Positions 1 through 8,965 of a stretch of DNA of 64,000 nucleotides are shown here, piece after piece. The translations under genes and the position numbers were made by a program. Under the pieces are notes generated by a model. The model did no database searches. It had not been told where the DNA came from and worked only from the letters and a program-made list of their open reading frames with translations. Position 1 is the stretch's first letter. Each line of letters begins with the position of its first letter. Source of the stretch: Methylophilaceae bacterium (GTDB lineage: Bacteria; Pseudomonadota; Gammaproteobacteria; Burkholderiales; Methylophilaceae); assembly GCA_028823485.1 (NCBI GenBank), contig JAPKBG010000004.1:62001-126000 (forward strand), read 5' to 3'.

Positions 1-294
1 TTTTTTAGGATCGCCACCAGCGGCTAATACGCGCGCAAGTTCGCCACCAGAAACAATGTCGAAACCAGCGCCTAATTGAGCAAAGACATTCAGCACGGCA
101 ATGTTCGGATTCGCTTTAACCGCGAAGCAGATTAAGTGGTCAGTAGTGGACAGACCAGCTTGAAAATCATTAAAAGCCTGTGTAAGCGCTTGCTTTGAAT
201 ACACATAGCATGGCGTTCCATATTGTTCGGCAATGTCAGTTAGGGCGACATTTTCAGCGTGTAATACGCCACTTTTCAATTCAAAAAAATTCAC
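1..294 (-). CDS. lysA: Diaminopimelate decarboxylase, N-terminal part (runs off the left edge)
   Basis: PLP-dependent decarboxylation of meso-diaminopimelate to L-lysine, the last step of lysine synthesis. Only the first 98 codons are present. The motif CFAVKAN near residues 56-62 carries the PLP-binding lysine (about K60), and the segment ending in GFDIVSGGEL is the usual start of the alanine-racemase-like barrel. The start is a GTG at 294: an in-frame TAA, the stop of lptM, lies 21 bases upstream and no ATG intervenes, so the GTG is the only reasonable choice. No strong Shine-Dalgarno is seen, so coupling to lptM translation is possible. Confidence 0.93.
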   Translation of the reverse strand, partial: MNFFELKSGVLHAENVALTDIAEQYGTPCYVYSKQALTQAFNDFQAGLSTTDHLICFAVKANPNIAVLNVFAQLGAGFDIVSGGELARVLAAGGDPKK

Positions 295-315
295 GGAGGT
301 ATCTTTAGACTTTCT

Positions 316-558
316 TTATTCTTTGGTTGCTTGATTGTCAGGTGTTATTTCTGGAGTCATCTTCAGCGACACTCTTGGTGTCACTTTCGATGTTGCTTCA
401 GGCGTCACTCCCAGCGTCTCAGCTGGTGCTTCTTGTACTTTATCTTGCGTTGGTAGCGGATAGCGTTGCTCAGGAATATACAAAGGTCCGAGCGTGCCGC
501 AGCCGATAAGGGATGTGTAAATAGCGAGCATTAGGATGGTCGAGCATGTTTTAAACAT
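316..558 (-). CDS. lptM: LptM (YifL-type) small lipoprotein
   Basis: An 80-residue predicted lipoprotein with an N-terminal signal, a lipobox ending SLIGC (Cys20) and, directly after it, the motif CGTLGPLYIPE. That matches the CGxKGPLYxP signature of the LptM/YifL family, whose E. coli member helps mature the LPS translocon LptD-LptE at the outer membrane. The remainder is low-complexity and rich in Pro, Thr and Val, including repeats of the form VTPE/MTPE, as expected for a disordered tail. It ends 21 bases before the lysA start on the same strand, so the two genes are probably co-transcribed. The family call rests on the short motif; the function here is inferred. Confidence 0.85.
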   Translation of the reverse strand: MFKTCSTILMLAIYTSLIGCGTLGPLYIPEQRYPLPTQDKVQEAPAETLGVTPEATSKVTPRVSLKMTPEITPDNQATKE

Positions 559-724
559 AATGATCTGACAAACTTAAAAAGTTAAGCACACATTTTATCA
601 CCTTCTGTTTCATCAAGCACTGCCTCATCAAGCAAAAGCGAAGTGCTTTTAGCCGCTCATTCTGCGGTTAAGGCCGATTGTCGGATGACGCTGGACAATG
701 CACAATAGACTTTGGCATGATTAA

Positions 725-1659
725 CTCACCATAAAAGGGTATTGGAATGGAGATGGTAAATGGGTGGTGGTGTTTACATCAGGTTATAACAATATCCCTG
801 ATAACAATGCTTTTTACTCCAGCCCGGCAAATAGTGTATTTAAGCCTAACCTAACGCTGCAGTATAATACGGGTAATGGACAAGGTTACTTATATGTAGT
901 CGATGCTAAAGCAGGCAACAGTTTGGCCACTATTGCCACAGGAGTTGGCTCACACGCCTCACCTAGTGGGTTAGGTAAGATGAGTGCTTATGCAGACTTT
1001 GCGGAAACAAATAATACTGCTACTTATCATTATGGTGGTGATTTGAATGGGGATGTATGCCGGTTTAATATTGAGGCCGGCGTCAACTCAGTCTTACACT
1101 TTGCAACATTAAAAGATGCTTCAAATGTGGGTCAGCCGATTATGACGCCAGTTGGATTAGGTGAGATTAACAATAAAAAAGTTATTATTGTTGGTACTGG
1201 CAAGTACTTAGAAGCATCAGCGTTTAGACGCTACTTCATTTAGTACACAAAGTTTATATGCGCTTAAAGATGTTGCAAATGATGGCGATCCTGAGCCTAT
1301 GTATAATAATCCACATTCGGTAGCCGGCATCGCAAATCAAACAGTCGTGCCAAACTCAGACCCTAGCAAATCTGATGAGCGAGTCAGTGGGACATCAAAT
1401 GGGGTTAATTTTGTTAGCGGTCCTGGCTGGTATCTTTATTTCCCCGATTCTGATGAACGTCAAAATGTTGCATCTCAATTAGTGTCGGGTTGCTAGTGCC
1501 AAAAACAGTGCCTACGGCGAGCGAATGTCAACCAGAAGGTTACGGTTGGTTTAATTTCTTTGATTATAGAACGGGCTTGGCTGTTCTTAATAGTTCAGGT
1601 GCTGTTTCTCAACGGACAGCCGCACCCAGCGTAGGCTTTAGCCACCCTTTTTGTTAACT
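725..1659 (+). pseudogene. pilY1: Decayed pilY1 (type IV pilus tip/adhesin protein), C-terminal remnant
   Basis: Three reading-frame pieces together read like the C-terminal beta-propeller of PilY1. Piece 1 (725-about 1230) contains WVVVFTSGYNN, GYLYVVDAKAG and a calcium-loop-like GGDLNGDVCRFN. Piece 2 (about 1230-1496) contains SLYALKD and SGPGWYLYFP. Piece 3 (1496-1659) contains PEGYGWFNFFDYRTG. Each junction needs a frameshift, and a stop sits at 1494-1496. The N-terminal half of the usual protein of over 1000 residues is missing; the 166 bases between lptM and this remnant show no recognisable coding sequence. No minor-pilin genes lie beside it. Best read as a dead gene left after loss of type IV pilus genes. 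Confidence 0.85.
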
Positions 1660-1670
1660 AAAGCTCAACT

Positions 1671-2210
1671 TTACTTTTTCAGCGATCTCGTTAGTAAGTG
1701 TTTAGTGACGAAGCCATTAACTAAACCAAAAAATAAGCTTGCTAGCCCAAAAATAGGGATAAGGTAGGCAACGCCAGCGTGCGGGATGAGCCAGAGTCTA
1801 ACCAAAATAAGCTGTCCCGCAACGTGGGCAAAGGCTGCTAAAATACTGAGTGTAATGACACTAAAGTGTTTTTTTGGCAGATGTTGTGCAAAAAATAATA
1901 TGCCTAAGCTTAATAGCGCACCAGATAAACTTAAGATAAAAGTCGGCGATAAAAATTGACCAAGTAAGAGACTGCTGGCAAAAACACGTAATAAACTCAC
2001 CCAGGCTGCTGTGCCAAATCCATATTGCACCAAAACATAAAGGGTAATGATGTTGGCGATACCTGGTTTAACGCCAGGTAAAGGTGACGGAAACATAGCC
2101 TCTAACACATGTAAACCAATCGCTAGCGCCGTTAGCTTGGCAATATGATGGTCTGTCTTAGTTGTTTGAATGCTAATAGTTGAGCGAGTCATAAGGCTTT
2201 TTTTCGCCAA
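1671..2210 (-). CDS. Gx transporter family membrane protein
   Basis: A 179-residue hydrophobic protein with about five membrane segments and the motif PSPLPGVKPGIANIITL near residues 41-57, typical of the family named both Gx transporter and heptaprenyl diphosphate synthase component I. The family's substrate is not settled; the prenyl-synthase name is historical and I would not transfer it. Its start lies inside the upstream NusG-II gene: ATG at 2210 gives a 38-base overlap, and an alternative ATG at 2192 gives a 20-base overlap. Together with apbE and the NusG-II protein it forms a three-gene unit that in other bacteria accompanies extracytoplasmic flavin-bearing redox proteins. Confidence 0.8.
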   Translation of the reverse strand: MAKKSLMTRSTISIQTTKTDHHIAKLTALAIGLHVLEAMFPSPLPGVKPGIANIITLYVLVQYGFGTAAWVSLLRVFASSLLLGQFLSPTFILSLSGALLSLGILFFAQHLPKKHFSVITLSILAAFAHVAGQLILVRLWLIPHAGVAYLIPIFGLASLFFGLVNGFVTKHLLTRSLKK

Positions 2211-2550
2211 TCAATTGCAGGCTAATTTGGTTGGGTAAACAGATGGCCACTTGCCCCGCAAGTTTAAGCCAGCCTTGATGAACACAGTATTGATTAGTAC
2301 AAGGCGACTGTTTGAAACGCACTTTCCCTTGCACAATACTAATGTGTGATTCACCTAAGGGGCCGTGTAAATGTAGCTCTCGGTTTTGGTTTAAGTCATA
2401 AGTGCCAACCACTTTATTTCCTTGGCGTATCATAAGTTGACTGGCTGGTGCGTTGCTCCAAAGGGTTTTGAACAGGAAAATGACTACAATGGTACTCACA
2501 ATCATCACCAAGCAGTCGCCAAGCAAAGGTTTTACTTTTACCTTACTCAA
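2173..2550 (-). CDS. NusG domain II-containing membrane-anchored protein
   Basis: A 125-residue protein with a single N-terminal membrane anchor (about residues 10-28) and an extracytoplasmic NusG-II-like domain. The conserved part reads CTNQYCVHQGW followed by GQVAICLPNQISLQL, with three cysteines. It is not the transcription factor NusG; the domain name comes from fold similarity. The start overlaps the end of apbE by 8 bases, which indicates translational coupling. Its genetic link to apbE suggests a role in extracytoplasmic redox chemistry or flavin transfer, but no activity has been assigned to this family that I know of. Confidence 0.82.
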   Translation of the reverse strand: MSKVKVKPLLGDCLVMIVSTIVVIFLFKTLWSNAPASQLMIRQGNKVVGTYDLNQNRELHLHGPLGESHISIVQGKVRFKQSPCTNQYCVHQGWLKLAGQVAICLPNQISLQLIGEKKPYDSLNY

Positions 2551-3586
2551 GGGTAACCATTTTCGCTGCTTTTTCCGCTTCGGTGTCTAGCCAGTTAAGC
2601 TTTGCTTGCATTGATGTGCTAACTTGAATGTTGTCTTGCGCAGTCATAATTAAAAAGTCATTAACCCCAGCTACGCTTGCCTGTTTAACCTGTTCATTTG
2701 CTTTGGCAATAAAAATCGGCTTGGATGCCACATCAGATAATACGCCAGCCTGTGCTTGTGGCGGGATTAATACCGTAACCGATTGCATGCCTTGCACGGG
2801 GTAACCTGTGTTTGGGTCAATCACATGACAGTAGCGTTGACCATCAAACTCAAAATAGCGTTGATAGTCACCAGAAGTGCCAATGGCCCAGCCACTTGGT
2901 AATGCTAATGTTGCAATGGCATTCGGTTGCCGTGGATGCTGAATGCCAACGCGCCAAGGCTTGTCGCCATGTTGGCCTAGCGCAATGATGTTGCCGCCAA
3001 TATTAATCAGAGCATGTTTAATGTTTTGTTCTGTTAAGTAAGTCAAGCCAATGTCGAGCGCATAGCCTTTCGCATAACCACCTAAGTCTAATTGTACGGC
3101 TGGATTGTTACTATAGATTTCATTGCCATTAATCACAATGTCCGACATCTTTGGATTTTTAGAAGCCAGCGCAGTAACAGCATTCTCATCGGCCTGGTGT
3201 GGGATAAACGTATCATTCTGGAAGCCCCACAATTTAATCAGCTGCCCAATTGCAGGGTTAAAAGCACCTTCGGATTGTGTTGAAAGTGCGGTGGCATCTC
3301 TGAGGATTTGTGCAATATCAGGTTTTATGGTGATGGATTTGCCTGCTGAAAACGCTTGATTAATAGCGCTTAACTCACTTGGTTTCCAAGCATGCAGGCG
3401 TTGATGTAGGGCATTATATTGTTGAATAATGCCATTGCTAACAGCTTGTGCTCGTTCATCAGTTTCGCCATAAATCGAGATGTCTACTAGCGTACCAAAA
3501 ACATAGCTTTGGGTGTTGTAGAGTGGTTCTTTTGGGCTGCAGCTCAGTAAGAGTAGAGCGGAAAGTAATAGGAAAACAATGCGCAT
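2543..3586 (-). CDS. apbE: FAD:protein FMN transferase (ApbE), lipoprotein
   Basis: Transfers FMN from FAD to a Thr/Ser of a target protein outside the cytoplasm. The 347-residue product has a lipoprotein signal with Cys16 (LLLLSC), the motif LDLGGYAKGYALD near residues 167-179, the HVIDPNTGYPV segment, and the Mg-binding AGVLSDVASKPIF segment near residue 280. Length is normal. First gene of a unit with the NusG-II and Gx-family genes. No flavinylation target (for example an FMN-binding RnfG-like domain) lies in the window, so the acceptor must be encoded elsewhere. Family assignment is secure; the partner is inferred. Confidence 0.93.
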   Translation of the reverse strand: MRIVFLLLSALLLLSCSPKEPLYNTQSYVFGTLVDISIYGETDERAQAVSNGIIQQYNALHQRLHAWKPSELSAINQAFSAGKSITIKPDIAQILRDATALSTQSEGAFNPAIGQLIKLWGFQNDTFIPHQADENAVTALASKNPKMSDIVINGNEIYSNNPAVQLDLGGYAKGYALDIGLTYLTEQNIKHALINIGGNIIALGQHGDKPWRVGIQHPRQPNAIATLALPSGWAIGTSGDYQRYFEFDGQRYCHVIDPNTGYPVQGMQSVTVLIPPQAQAGVLSDVASKPIFIAKANEQVKQASVAGVNDFLIMTAQDNIQVSTSMQAKLNWLDTEAEKAAKMVTLE

Positions 3587-3625
3587 AGGCGCTACTATAA
3601 CCCTAGTCGCTCAGTGATTCTAGTT

Positions 3626-4567
3626 TTATGCTGAGAGCTTTTCTTCTAATGCTTTGATAAAAACGGTTGCAGGTTGGCAAGGGGCTTGTGCTGCAAGCTC
3701 TACGATACCTGTTGGGCTGGTGACATTGATCTCAGTCACGTAATCACCAATCACATCTAGGCCGACAAAAAACAAGCCTTCTGCTTTCAGTGTGTGGCCG
3801 ATGGTGGTCGCAATCTCACGATCACGTTCAGTTAGCAGCTGCGCTACAGCCTTACCGCCAACAGCCATATTGCCGCGTGTTTCTCCACCTTGCGGAATGC
3901 GAGCAAGTGCGTAGTCTAATGGCTTGCCATCAATCACAACAATGCGTTTGTCACCTTGTTTGATGGCAGGGATGTATTGCTGCACCATGATGGTCTGTTT
4001 GCCATAATTGGTAATGGTTTCTAAAATCACACCAATGTTTGGGTCATTTGCAGTCAGCCTGAATATACTCGTGCCGCCCATTCCATCTAGCGGCTTCACG
4101 ATGATGTCTTGTTGTACAGCCAGAAACTCGCGTATTTGTTGGTTATTCGCGGTCACTAAAAATTCAGGACAAAACTGTGGGAAGCGGGCAACGGAGAGTT
4201 TTTCATTCCAACCACGAACGGCGACAGGATTGTTAATGACAGTGCCGCCTTGTGCTTCGGCAAGTTCTAATAAATAGGTGGTGTATAAATACTCATTATC
4301 AAACGGCGGGTCTTTACGCAACATGATGGCGGAAAAGTTTTTTGGTAAGGTTTCCTTTTCTTTGGCTAGGTTATACCAATTGACACCCTTAGAAAATTCG
4401 AAAGCTTGTGTCTTAATACGAACGGTTTCATTGCGCAGGTGAATATCATGTTGCTGACACACATAGAGTTCGTGGCCGCGTGCGGCTGCTTCTCGCATCA
4501 TAGCGATACTGGTATCTTTTTTTATATTCAAACCCGTGTATGGGTCTAGAATGAAGAGTAGTTTCAT
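3626..4567 (-). CDS. gshB: Glutathione synthetase
   Basis: ATP-grasp ligase joining gamma-glutamylcysteine and glycine to give glutathione, in the cytosol. The 313-residue protein starts with LLFILDPYTGLNIKKDTS, typical of the GshB N-terminal domain, and later shows the ATP-grasp segments VKPLDGMGGTSIFR and FFVGLDVIGDYVTEINVTSPTG, which carries the metal ligands. Normal length. It lies 32 bases after gshA on the same strand, so the two steps of glutathione synthesis are encoded together. In methylotrophs glutathione can also serve formaldehyde detoxification, but nothing in the window shows that. Confidence 0.95.
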   Translation of the reverse strand: MKLLFILDPYTGLNIKKDTSIAMMREAAARGHELYVCQQHDIHLRNETVRIKTQAFEFSKGVNWYNLAKEKETLPKNFSAIMLRKDPPFDNEYLYTTYLLELAEAQGGTVINNPVAVRGWNEKLSVARFPQFCPEFLVTANNQQIREFLAVQQDIIVKPLDGMGGTSIFRLTANDPNIGVILETITNYGKQTIMVQQYIPAIKQGDKRIVVIDGKPLDYALARIPQGGETRGNMAVGGKAVAQLLTERDREIATTIGHTLKAEGLFFVGLDVIGDYVTEINVTSPTGIVELAAQAPCQPATVFIKALEEKLSA

Positions 4568-4599
4568 GGGTTTATATACTCAGGTCTATTTGTTCAAAT

Positions 4600-5895
4600 C
4601 TATGTATTCAATGGATCAGTTTCTTCTAGCTCAATCGTCGTTGCTAGCAACGCTAAACGTGCAACCACACCATAAGCATAAAAGCGGTTAGGCACAGTAT
4701 CAGGTTCGCCAGCGCAGTCAGGTAAGCCACAAGGGGTTTCAAAAGCCAGTGGCTCAAAGTGAGCGCCAGGTGCATTGAGGTTTTCATCCACTGCGCGATT
4801 TGTATGGACGCGATAAAAGCCGCCAATGACGAAGTGATCCATCATGTACACGACAGGTTCAGCAATGGCATCATTGATACTTTCAAAGGTATAAACACCT
4901 TCTTGAATAATGACTTCGCTAACAGTTTGGCCTTCTTTAATGGTCGACATTTTATTCCGTTTTTTGCGATTTAAGCCGCGCATTTCGTCAGCTGACTTCA
5001 CTGACATGATGCCCATGCCGTAAGTGCCAGCATTCGCTTTAACAATCACAAAAGGTACTTGCGTGATGCCATATTCCGCATATTTAACTTTGATTTTTTC
5101 AAGCAAAATATCGACTTTTTGCACTAAGCATTCTTCTCCTTCACGCGCATTAAAATCAATGCCTTCGCAGCGTTCGAAGTAGGGGTTGAGTAACCATTCA
5201 TCAATTTCTAGAAAGTCCGCAAAGCCTTTAACCACATCATTGTAAGCAGAAAAGTGACGTGTTTTGCGTCGTGTTTGCCAGCCTGCATGTAATGGGGGAA
5301 TAAGGTCTTGCTCTAAGTTTTTCAGTATGTCTGGGACGCCGCCTGATAAATCGTTGTTCAGCAGTACCGCGCAGCTATCAAAATCACCTAACTCAGCATT
5401 CTTGAGTTTAATGCGATTACCTTCGCGTACTAATGGCTCTAAAAGTAGCGTATTCCCATCAGGTAAGTCTAAGGTCGTTGGCTCTGTGATATCGGGTGAA
5501 ACGCTACCGATACGCACGTCCAGGCCAGCGGCTTTCATAATATTGCTAAGCTCAAACACATTACGTAAATAAAAAGTATTACGTGAGTGATTTTCTGGAA
5601 TGATGACTAAACGGTGTGCTTCTGGACAAATCTTTTCAACCGCGACGGTGGCAGCCTGCACGCTCAAACTTAAGAAATCAGGGTTTAAGTTGTTAAAGCC
5701 GGCAGGGAATAAGTTGATATCCACAGGAGCCAGCTTAAAGCCACTATTGCGTAAGTCGACTGAGGCATAAAAGGGTGCGCCGTGATCTAACCATTGTGTG
5801 CGAAACCAATGCTCAATTTCAGGCATTTTGTTCAGTATGCGCTTCTCTAAGTCTAGTAGCGGGCCGCTAAGGGCCGTGGTTAAGTGTGGGACCAT
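4600..5895 (-). CDS. gshA: Glutamate-cysteine ligase, betaproteobacterial/Acidithiobacillus type
   Basis: First step of glutathione synthesis: ATP-dependent joining of glutamate and cysteine. The 431-residue sequence (for example FKLAPVDINLFPAGFNNLNPDF near residues 53-74, and VIVKANAGTYGMGIMSVK near residue 285) belongs to the GshA family found in Acidithiobacillus and many betaproteobacteria, which is unrelated in detail to the E. coli GshA. The start ATG at 5895 gives a product of normal length. It is followed by gshB with a 32-base gap and lies 44 bases downstream of lipA on the same strand, so read-through from the large upstream operon is possible. Confidence 0.92.
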   Translation of the reverse strand: MVPHLTTALSGPLLDLEKRILNKMPEIEHWFRTQWLDHGAPFYASVDLRNSGFKLAPVDINLFPAGFNNLNPDFLSLSVQAATVAVEKICPEAHRLVIIPENHSRNTFYLRNVFELSNIMKAAGLDVRIGSVSPDITEPTTLDLPDGNTLLLEPLVREGNRIKLKNAELGDFDSCAVLLNNDLSGGVPDILKNLEQDLIPPLHAGWQTRRKTRHFSAYNDVVKGFADFLEIDEWLLNPYFERCEGIDFNAREGEECLVQKVDILLEKIKVKYAEYGITQVPFVIVKANAGTYGMGIMSVKSADEMRGLNRKKRNKMSTIKEGQTVSEVIIQEGVYTFESINDAIAEPVVYMMDHFVIGGFYRVHTNRAVDENLNAPGAHFEPLAFETPCGLPDCAGEPDTVPNRFYAYGVVARLALLATTIELEETDPLNT

Positions 5896-5939
5896 TGATA
5901 CTCTCTTTTATGACCTGATATGTTTAAATGACATACTTA

Positions 5940-6926
5940 TTAAGCAATATGTCCTGCTTGTAAGTCAGCGTGGTAGCTACTTCTGACCATGGGACCACAG
6001 GCGGCATTATTAAAGCCCATGGTATCTGCTTTTACTTTCAGCGCATCAAAAGCAGCAGGTTCGACATAACGTTCTACAGGCAAGTGATGCTTACTTGGTT
6101 GCAAATACTGACCTAAGGTGAGCATGGTGACATTATGAGTGCGTAAATCTTTCATCACTTCCAATATTTCATCATCTGTTTCACCCAAGCCTAGCATTAA
6201 GCCTGATTTGGTTGGAATGTCTGGATACATTTCGTTAAACGCTTTTAATAGGGTTAATGAGTTTTGGTAATCAGAGCCTGGACGCGCTTGTTTATAAAGG
6301 CGCGGAATCGTTTCCAAATTATGGTTCATGACATCAGGCGGTGCCTCCTCTAAAATACGTAATGCGACATCTAAACGGCCACGAAAATCAGGCACTAAAA
6401 TTTCAATTTTAATATCAGGTGAAGCTGCACGAATCGCTTTAATGCAATCAACAAAATGTTGTGAACCACCATCTGGTAAGTCGTCTCTATCAACACTAGT
6501 CATGACCACATAGTTGAGTTTCATCTCAGCAATGGTTTTGGCTAGGTTGGCTGGTTCATTCACATCAGGCGGTAGCGGTTTGCCGTGCGATACATCACAA
6601 AATGGACAACGGCGCGTACAGATGTCGCCTAAAATCATAAAGGTGGCCGTACCAGCGCTAAAGCACTCTCCAATATTAGGGCAGCTGGCTTCTTCACAAA
6701 CGGTGTGCAAATTATTATTGCGCAAGGCTTGTTTGATGTCTTGGTAGCGCTTGCTGTTCGGCATCTTCATGCGTATCCACTCAGGCTTACGCATGATGGG
6801 CTGTGGAATAATTTTAATCGGGATGCGGGCTACTTTTTCGGCGCTAGTTTCTTTGACACCCGCGATTTTTTTCGGTGGTCGGTTGGTCGTTGATCTGGTT
6901 GGCGTTATATCAGTTTGTTTATTCAT
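5940..6926 (-). CDS. lipA: Lipoyl synthase
   Basis: Radical-SAM enzyme that inserts two sulfurs into octanoyl groups on lipoate-dependent enzymes. The 328-residue protein shows the auxiliary 4Fe-4S cysteines C77, C82 and C88, the radical-SAM CxxxCxxC at C103, C107 and C110, and the C-terminal RSSYHAD serine that completes the auxiliary cluster. The N-terminal extension of about 45 residues is rich in Lys and Pro, common in betaproteobacteria. Its ATG overlaps the lipB stop by four bases (ATGA), so the two are translationally coupled and act in sequence in lipoate assembly. Confidence 0.97.
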   Translation of the reverse strand: MNKQTDITPTRSTTNRPPKKIAGVKETSAEKVARIPIKIIPQPIMRKPEWIRMKMPNSKRYQDIKQALRNNNLHTVCEEASCPNIGECFSAGTATFMILGDICTRRCPFCDVSHGKPLPPDVNEPANLAKTIAEMKLNYVVMTSVDRDDLPDGGSQHFVDCIKAIRAASPDIKIEILVPDFRGRLDVALRILEEAPPDVMNHNLETIPRLYKQARPGSDYQNSLTLLKAFNEMYPDIPTKSGLMLGLGETDDEILEVMKDLRTHNVTMLTLGQYLQPSKHHLPVERYVEPAAFDALKVKADTMGFNNAACGPMVRSSYHADLQAGHIA

Positions 6927-7528
6927 GTGCTTAATTTCTTCTTTAATATGTCTAGTAATACCTGACCCATATATTGGGGTGATTCTTTAATATTCCAGTC
7001 TTTAGTTTGTGTCATGGCTAAGCCAACATAACCGCAAGGGTCAATGGCTTTGAACGGTGCTAAGTCCATATCAATATTTAAACTTAAACCATGATAACAG
7101 CAGTTTCTTTTTAGCCTTAAGCCAACGGAAGCAATTTTCTGTTCGCCTATGTAAACGCCAGGGGCATTTTTTTGTGTTGAGGCTGTGACTTGGTATTGCG
7201 CTAGCAACTTAATGATACTACCTTCAATGATATCTACCAGTTCACGCACTTTAAGTTGTTGTCTGTCTAAATCAATGAGACAGTAAATCACAACTTGGCC
7301 TAAGCCATGAAAGGTGATTTTTCCGCCGCGATCCACATTGACGACAGGAATCTTGTTTTGAGGTAATCGGACATTTTTACGGTTCAGGCCTAGCGTGTAA
7401 ACACTGTCATGTTCGGTTAACCAAAGCTCATCATCCGTGGCTGTGGTGCGGTCATTGGTAAATGCCTGCATTGCAGCCAGCGTCGTTTGATAGTCGGTAA
7501 GGCCCAGCTTACGCGTAATAAGCGGCAT
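6923..7528 (-). CDS. lipB: Octanoyltransferase
   Basis: Transfers octanoyl from acyl carrier protein to lipoyl domains, supplying the substrate of LipA. The 201-residue protein contains the [12 protein letters not shown] segment (residues 68-78), the conserved lysine of KIASVGLRL (K131) and the catalytic cysteine in AIDPCGY (C165). Length is normal. It sits 11 bases after ybeD and overlaps lipA by four bases, the usual ybeD-lipB-lipA order. Confidence 0.96.
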   Translation of the reverse strand: MPLITRKLGLTDYQTTLAAMQAFTNDRTTATDDELWLTEHDSVYTLGLNRKNVRLPQNKIPVVNVDRGGKITFHGLGQVVIYCLIDLDRQQLKVRELVDIIEGSIIKLLAQYQVTASTQKNAPGVYIGEQKIASVGLRLKRNCCYHGLSLNIDMDLAPFKAIDPCGYVGLAMTQTKDWNIKESPQYMGQVLLDILKKKLST

Positions 7529-7539
7529 GGTTTGCCCAG

Positions 7540-7818
7540 TTAAAGCACGAACTTAACCAGCGTGTGGCTAGTGAGTGCGCGGTAGATATTGTCTAATTGT
7601 GTTTTAGACTCAACGTAGCAAGTGCAGGTGAGGCTGGTGTACTTCCCACCAGAGCTACCTTTGAGTTCGATTCTAGTCGCATCAAATGTTGCTTCATGTT
7701 GTTGTATTGTTTTAATGACTTCAATACTAAACGACTCATGCGTTTCGCCCATTACCTTAATCGGGAACTCACATGGGAATTCGATTAAGGTTTCTTGTTG
7801 GTCCGTGTCTTTAGTCAT
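7540..7818 (-). CDS. ybeD: YbeD/DUF493 family protein
   Basis: A 92-residue cytosolic protein of the DUF493/YbeD family, an ACT-like fold of unproven function that very often precedes lipB. Recognisable features are the LIEFPCEFPIKVMG start and the GGKYTSLTCTCYVES beta segment; the C terminus reads HTLVKFVL. It lies 9 bases after dacA and 11 bases before lipB. The family and the context agree; a role connected with lipoylation is only suggested by neighbourhood. Confidence 0.9.
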   Translation of the reverse strand: MTKDTDQQETLIEFPCEFPIKVMGETHESFSIEVIKTIQQHEATFDATRIELKGSSGGKYTSLTCTCYVESKTQLDNIYRALTSHTLVKFVL

Positions 7819-7827
7819 ATTGGTATG

Positions 7828-8955
7828 CTATTTAAGTAACAATCTAATGCTATCGATGATTTTGCCTAAAACGCCTGCTTCTCCTACTGAATTCGTGGCA
7901 ATAAGCTTACGCTCAGAGATGATTTGATTATCAAGGCTAAATGTAATTTTCCCAATTTCTTGCCCTGCTTCTACAGGTGCGATTAGCGGTTGCTTAGACG
8001 TCGTTGTTGCTTTTACATTCGCATAATCACCTTTTGGCAATAATAGGTATAAGTCATTTTTTACTGAGGCAATAACTGTTTTTTCAGCGCCTTTATAAAC
8101 GTACATGCTGGAAATAGCTTGTGTTTTTTTATAGACTAAAGTGGATTCATAAAACTGAAAACCATAATTAAGTAAACGTTGGCTCTGAGATACGCGCATG
8201 GCGTTACTTTTTGCGCCTAAGATAATGGAAATGAGGCGTGTTTCTCCACGTTTAGCAGAAGAAACTAAACAATAACCAGCAGCATTTGTATAACCTGTTT
8301 TTATGCCATCTACGTTGTTGTCTAAAAACAATAAACGGTTGCGGTTAAGCTGGGTAATTTTGTTATAGGTATATTCCTTTTGTTTGTATAAACGAACATA
8401 GTCCTCAGGGAAGTCTTTGATGAGCGCTTCTGCCATCAGTGCTAAATCGGTTGCTGTTGTGTAATGATTTTCATCATGCAATCCAGTCGCGTTTATATAG
8501 TTAGTGTGATCCATACCAATTTTTTTGGCTTGCTGGTTCATCATGATTGCAAACTGATCTTCACTGCCGCCAATGACTTCAGCTAAGGCGGTGGCCGCAT
8601 CATTACCTGATTGAATAATCAGCCCATGTAGCAGCTCATCTACAGTGACATTTTTTCTAGGCTCAATAAACATTCTTGAACCTTCCGCTTGCCAAGCTTT
8701 TTTACTCACAGGTACATTTTGAGACAATGTGAGGTGGCCTTGTTTAAGCGCATCAAATGTTAGGTAAGCCGTCATTATCTTAGTCAATGAGGCGGGTTCT
8801 AAACGCTCACTCTCTTTATGCGCAGCAATGGTTGAGCCACTATTAAAATCTTTTAATAAATAGGCACTTACCTCTAAAGAAGGTGCTGGTGCTGCTGCCC
8901 AGCTTGTTAATGGGAGGAGAAAGTAAGCAATAATGATGATTAAGTGTTGGCGCAT
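7828..8955 (-). CDS. dacA: D-alanyl-D-alanine carboxypeptidase (PBP5/6 type)
   Basis: Penicillin-binding protein that removes the terminal D-Ala of peptidoglycan stems in the periplasm. The 375-residue product has a signal peptide (cleavage after about residue 20), the catalytic SLTK (S56-K59), SGN (S116-N118) and KTG (K219-G221) motifs, then a beta-rich C-terminal domain and a C-terminal stretch (IDSIRLLLK) that could be the amphipathic membrane anchor. It follows rlpA by 10 bases. In E. coli dacA also sits between rlpA and ybeD. Confidence 0.95.
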   Translation of the reverse strand: MRQHLIIIIAYFLLPLTSWAAAPAPSLEVSAYLLKDFNSGSTIAAHKESERLEPASLTKIMTAYLTFDALKQGHLTLSQNVPVSKKAWQAEGSRMFIEPRKNVTVDELLHGLIIQSGNDAATALAEVIGGSEDQFAIMMNQQAKKIGMDHTNYINATGLHDENHYTTATDLALMAEALIKDFPEDYVRLYKQKEYTYNKITQLNRNRLLFLDNNVDGIKTGYTNAAGYCLVSSAKRGETRLISIILGAKSNAMRVSQSQRLLNYGFQFYESTLVYKKTQAISSMYVYKGAEKTVIASVKNDLYLLLPKGDYANVKATTTSKQPLIAPVEAGQEIGKITFSLDNQIISERKLIATNSVGEAGVLGKIIDSIRLLLK

Positions 8956-8965
8956 AGTTTTTCTA

